NCBI GenBank assembly: GCA_019307665.1
Contig: JAFDJC010000142.1
Location: 1 to 8,053, forward strand
Length of the DNA stretch: 8,053 nt
Direction of reading: 5' to 3'
Source: Deltaproteobacteria bacterium
Lineage (GTDB): Bacteria; Desulfobacterota; Desulfobacteria; Desulfobacterales; SURF-7
In this document: piece after piece, positions 5,881-8,053 of the stretch
Position numbering within the stretch: position 1 is the first letter of the stretch
Layout of the letters: every line of letters begins with the position of its first letter
Notes under the pieces: model-generated
Databases searched by the model: none
Seen by the model: only the letters and a program-made list of their open reading frames with translations
What the model was told of the DNA's origin: nothing
Translations under genes and position numbers: made by a program

Positions 5881-6507
5881 ATGATTAATACAATCTCTCA
5901 AAAAATCGAATGGCTCGGGCATGATGCTTTCAGGATTATTACCAGCAAAATCATCTATTTTGATCCGTACCAGATTGCAGACGGACCGCCTGCTGATCTT
6001 ATCCTTATAACGCATGACCATTATGACCACTGCTCTCCGGATGATGTTGCAAAAATCCAGAAATCAGGAACAGTAATAGTAACTGAAGAAGATTCCGCTA
6101 AAAAACTATCAGGAGATATACGGATAATGAGCCCGGGCGAATCGATATCTATTGATGGTATGAATATCGAGGCTGTTCCGTCATACAACACGAACAAGCA
6201 GTTTCACCCAAAAAATAATAACTGGCTCGGTTTTATTATAGAGATTGACGGCAGCAGGATCTATCATGCGGGAGATACTGATTATATTCCTGAAATGGAA
6301 AAATTCAACGTAGACATAGCCCTTCTTCCTGTTTCAGGAACTTATGTCATGACTGCAGAAGAAGCCGTAAAAGCGGCTCTATCCATTGAACCTGCTCTAT
6401 CCATACCGATGCATTACGGAACAGTTGCAGGAAGTGAAGAAGATGCTCTTAACTTTAAAAAAGCGCTTGAAGGGAAAATTGAAGTTCGGGTACTTAATAA
6501 ATCATAA
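5881..6507 (+). CDS. UlaG-like metallo-beta-lactamase-fold metal-dependent hydrolase
   Basis: A predicted cytoplasmic, probably zinc- or manganese-dependent hydrolase of 208 residues, with no signal peptide. The fold's metal ligands are visible: THDHYDH at 44-50 (the HxHxDH motif, H45, H47, D49, H50), HAGDTD at 129-134 (D132) and PMHYG at 176-180 (H178). The N-terminal WLGHDAFRI at 11-19 is typical of the COG2220/UlaG-like branch, whose known members act on lactone or phosphodiester substrates. There is not enough in the sequence to name a substrate, and this branch contains many uncharacterised proteins. The start is firm: AAAGGAGG lies eight bases before the ATG. A PstS-like secreted protein gene begins 40 bases downstream on the same strand and may be cotranscribed. 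It diverges from the acyl-CoA dehydrogenase gene across 172 bases. Confidence 0.9.
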   Translation: MINTISQKIEWLGHDAFRIITSKIIYFDPYQIADGPPADLILITHDHYDHCSPDDVAKIQKSGTVIVTEEDSAKKLSGDIRIMSPGESISIDGMNIEAVPSYNTNKQFHPKNNNWLGFIIEIDGSRIYHAGDTDYIPEMEKFNVDIALLPVSGTYVMTAEEAVKAALSIEPALSIPMHYGTVAGSEEDALNFKKALEGKIEVRVLNKS

Positions 6508-6547
6508 TATCAGAAGATGAAGAATATGGCGGCAACAAGGTTTCCAA

Positions 6548-7003
6548 ATGACCAATAAGGGTTTGGTAAGTTTAAATATAATCAGCCTGGCTCTATTGAT
6601 CTGTTTCATGCCCGGCACAATTGTCCATTCGTTTGCCGAAGACATCCCTGTAGTGATCATCGGTAACCGAACCCTGCCATTTGATACGATTAGCAAAAAA
6701 GACCTGGTGGATATCTTCAAGCAAAAAAAAACCATGTGGGATAACAATGAAAAACTCCATATTTCTCTGTTAGAAGGGGGGGAGACCCACAAACTTTTTC
6801 TCTGGACTTATTTGCGAAAAACGCCGATTCAATACACTCTTTACTGGAAAAAACTGGTTTTTACCGGAAAAGGCAGTATACCGATAACCTTTCGGGCGGA
6901 AAAAAATTTAATGAAACATGTGGCACTTACCGGAGGCACCATCGGATATATATCCGATAAAATCAAACCGCGCAGGGTGAAAATAATAAAAATTATCGAT
7001 TAA
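6548..7003 (+). CDS. Small secreted PstS-like phosphate-binding-domain protein
   Basis: The 151-residue product begins with a Sec-type signal peptide: K4, a hydrophobic stretch at about 6-23, and a likely cleavage after SFA (28-30). The mature part resembles the short, single PBP-like domain proteins annotated as phosphate ABC transporter substrate-binding proteins. The family signature is seen as ISKKDLVDIFKQKKTMW at 48-64, FLWTYLRKTPIQYTLYWKKL at 84-103, FTGKG at 105-109 and TGGTIGYIS at 128-136. It is about half the length of true PstS, and no permease or ATPase gene is adjacent, so phosphate transport is not shown; ligand binding in the periplasm is the most one can say. AAGG lies seven bases before the ATG. 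A 13-codon out-of-frame reading frame overlaps the start; it is probably incidental. Confidence 0.75.
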   Translation: MTNKGLVSLNIISLALLICFMPGTIVHSFAEDIPVVIIGNRTLPFDTISKKDLVDIFKQKKTMWDNNEKLHISLLEGGETHKLFLWTYLRKTPIQYTLYWKKLVFTGKGSIPITFRAEKNLMKHVALTGGTIGYISDKIKPRRVKIIKIID

Positions 7004-7084
7004 AATCAAAATCCGGACAAGCCGCAAAGTCTCTGGCCCTGCCCTAGGGTGACATTTTATACATGCATTATTGAATGATAATAT
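7004..7084. other. Short convergent intergenic region, no clear terminator
   Basis: The 81 bases separate the ends of two converging genes. CCCTAGGG at about 7042-7049, with an upstream CCCTG, could form a four-base-pair stem followed by TGACATTTTA on the plus strand, and ATTAT...ATAAT forms a weak AT stem on the minus strand. Neither is strong enough to call a terminator. Confidence 0.3.
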
Positions 7085-7879
7085 CTATTCACCTTTAAAC
7101 TCGGGTTTCCGCTTTTCAAATACAGCCTTTACCCCTTCTTCAAAGTCTCTTGTTGACTGGGCAAGGAGGACCTGATCCGTATCCATGTGCATTATGGCTT
7201 CATCCATGGATGAAGTAATGGCATTAATGCTGCGCTTAATCATCTGGGTGGGAATAGGTGCCTTGGCGGCATATGCTTCAGCCATTTCATTGGCATGTTC
7301 CATTAGATTGTCAGGCGAAACCACATCATCCAGAAAACCCCAGTTCAGAAGCGTCTCGGCATTTTCCCTCCTGCCGAGAATAACAAAATGTTTAGCACGG
7401 GACGGACCGACAAGATGTACACATAACGGCAAACCGACCCAGCTTAGCGGTATAGCGATATTAACCTCGGGATATGCAATTTTGCAGTTATCCGCCCCTA
7501 TTCGAAAATCCATTGCAGAGGCGATACAGGCACCACCACCCTGAGCTACGCCGTTTATGGCTGCAATGGTAATCTGACTCATTGAATAAAGGGCCCGTAT
7601 CATCCTGGGACCTGCGCTGAATTTTCGCTGTCTCGCGAGAAGCGGGCCTGCAGCTGTCTCTATGTGTCCCGAATCATTTAAATCAACACCCATACAAAAA
7701 GACTTCCCTGCTCCGGTAAAAATTACTACACGGGTTTTAAGATCATCCTGGAATTCTTCAGCAACTTGCACAAGCTCATTCATCATTTCCATGCTGAGCA
7801 TATTCCCTTTTTCAGGACGATTCATTGTTACGGTTGCAATCTCTTGCAGTCTTTCGACTTTCAAATACTTGTAATCCAT
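7085..7879 (-). CDS. Enoyl-CoA hydratase/isomerase (crotonase) family protein
   Basis: The product has 264 residues from the ATG at 7879, preferred over the ATG at 7885 because AAGGAG lies eight bases before the former and only two before the latter. Numbering below follows the 266-residue form. The oxyanion-hole segments are present: GKSFCMGVDL at 60-69 and NGVAQGGGACIA at 111-122. The YPEV Glu (E140) matches Glu164 of rat enoyl-CoA hydratase. The position of Glu144 is a cysteine (C120), so water addition by the classical two-glutamate mechanism is unlikely. Retaining only the second Glu is seen in delta3,delta2-enoyl-CoA isomerases, so an isomerase or another crotonase reaction is more probable. 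A DnaJ-type gene ends 12 bases upstream, with its stop codon overlapping the ribosome binding site. The substrate is unknown. Confidence 0.9.
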   Translation of the reverse strand: MDYKYLKVERLQEIATVTMNRPEKGNMLSMEMMNELVQVAEEFQDDLKTRVVIFTGAGKSFCMGVDLNDSGHIETAAGPLLARQRKFSAGPRMIRALYSMSQITIAAINGVAQGGGACIASAMDFRIGADNCKIAYPEVNIAIPLSWVGLPLCVHLVGPSRAKHFVILGRRENAETLLNWGFLDDVVSPDNLMEHANEMAEAYAAKAPIPTQMIKRSINAITSSMDEAIMHMDTDQVLLAQSTRDFEEGVKAVFEKRKPEFKGE

Positions 7880-7891
7880 GAACATATCTCC

Positions 7892-8053
7892 TTATCGCTT
7901 TCTCAGCAGCCTCTCCAGCAGGTTTTTAGTTTTTGTGATGAAAGACGTATTAATCAAAACGCGTAGATAAAGATCCCCGGGGTTTCCGTTGTTTTTACCG
8001 TCACCCCCCATTCCCGACAGACGTATGCGCTGACCGGCCTTGACATTTGGCGG
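7892..8053 (-). CDS. DnaJ/CbpA-type co-chaperone, C-terminal end (partial)
   Basis: Only the last 53 codons are in the window; the gene continues beyond 8053. The sequence reads PPNVKAGQRIRLSGMG, then a Gly/Asn-rich turn, then GDLYLRVLI, which is the second beta-sandwich of the DnaJ C-terminal substrate-binding domain (usual form IPPGVKxGxRIRLxGxG followed by GDLYxxV). The last residues, KNLLERLLRKR, form a basic amphipathic tail. DnaJ-type proteins deliver unfolded clients to DnaK. The J domain and any zinc-finger region are outside, so full DnaJ cannot be told from CbpA or another type-II form. The stop TAA overlaps AAGGAG of the crotonase gene, indicating one transcript and likely translational coupling. 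Confidence 0.8.
   Translation of the reverse strand, partial: PPNVKAGQRIRLSGMGGDGKNNGNPGDLYLRVLINTSFITKTKNLLERLLRKR

Noticed and set aside
6517..6558. 13-codon reading frame overlapping the start of the PstS-like gene
   Set aside because: Too short, without a clear ribosome binding site or composition that suggests a leader peptide.
1..8053. tRNA, rRNA or CRISPR array
   Set aside because: No cloverleaf, rRNA segment or regularly spaced repeat was found by eye; a covariance-model scan would be needed to exclude small RNAs.

Overview
The window looks like bacterial chromosomal DNA of moderate GC content. The organism is probably an anaerobic, fatty-acid- or aromatic-acid-degrading bacterium of the Desulfobacterota type. 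That is inferred from a long-form acyl-CoA dehydrogenase, a crotonase-family enzyme and divergent TrpBA in a compact layout; no marker gene settles it.

Left part (about 94-1589) is the remnant of an insertion sequence of the IS4 family (Tn5/IS50-like), read on the minus strand. It keeps one terminal sequence that matches the Tn5 mosaic end at 16 of 19 positions and includes a DnaA box. Inward of that come a promoter, an intact DUF4338 (DruA-like) gene, and the N-terminal third of an IS4-type transposase that overlaps it through TAATG. The transposase breaks off before its second and third catalytic residues and no opposite IS end is present, so the element should be immobile by itself. Between the IS end and trpA lies about 270 bp of gene-free DNA with several inverted repeats. 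Its trpA-proximal part looks like a dispersed intergenic repeat, and the trpA stop codon lies inside it.

Centre (1859-5708), all minus strand: an acyl-CoA dehydrogenase of about 600 residues, then trpB 48 bp downstream, then trpA overlapping trpB by 8 bp. The three could form one transcript. No other trp gene is adjacent. TrpA and TrpB keep their catalytic residues but depart from the usual consensus at several conserved places. In the divergent intergenic region (5709-5880) I see a candidate promoter for each direction and a 16-bp tandem repeat in the predicted leader of the acyl-CoA dehydrogenase transcript.

Right part: on the plus strand, a UlaG-like metallo-beta-lactamase-fold hydrolase, then a small secreted PstS-like phosphate-binding-domain protein. 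Converging on the minus strand are a crotonase-family protein that lacks one of the two classical hydratase glutamates and, upstream of it at the window edge, the C-terminal 53 residues of a DnaJ/CbpA-type co-chaperone whose stop codon overlaps the crotonase ribosome binding site. No rRNA, tRNA or CRISPR array was seen. The most unusual features are the DruA-like gene inside a Tn5-type IS, its apparently leaderless promoter, the acyl-CoA dehydrogenase-trpBA arrangement with its tandem-repeat leader, and the altered crotonase active site.
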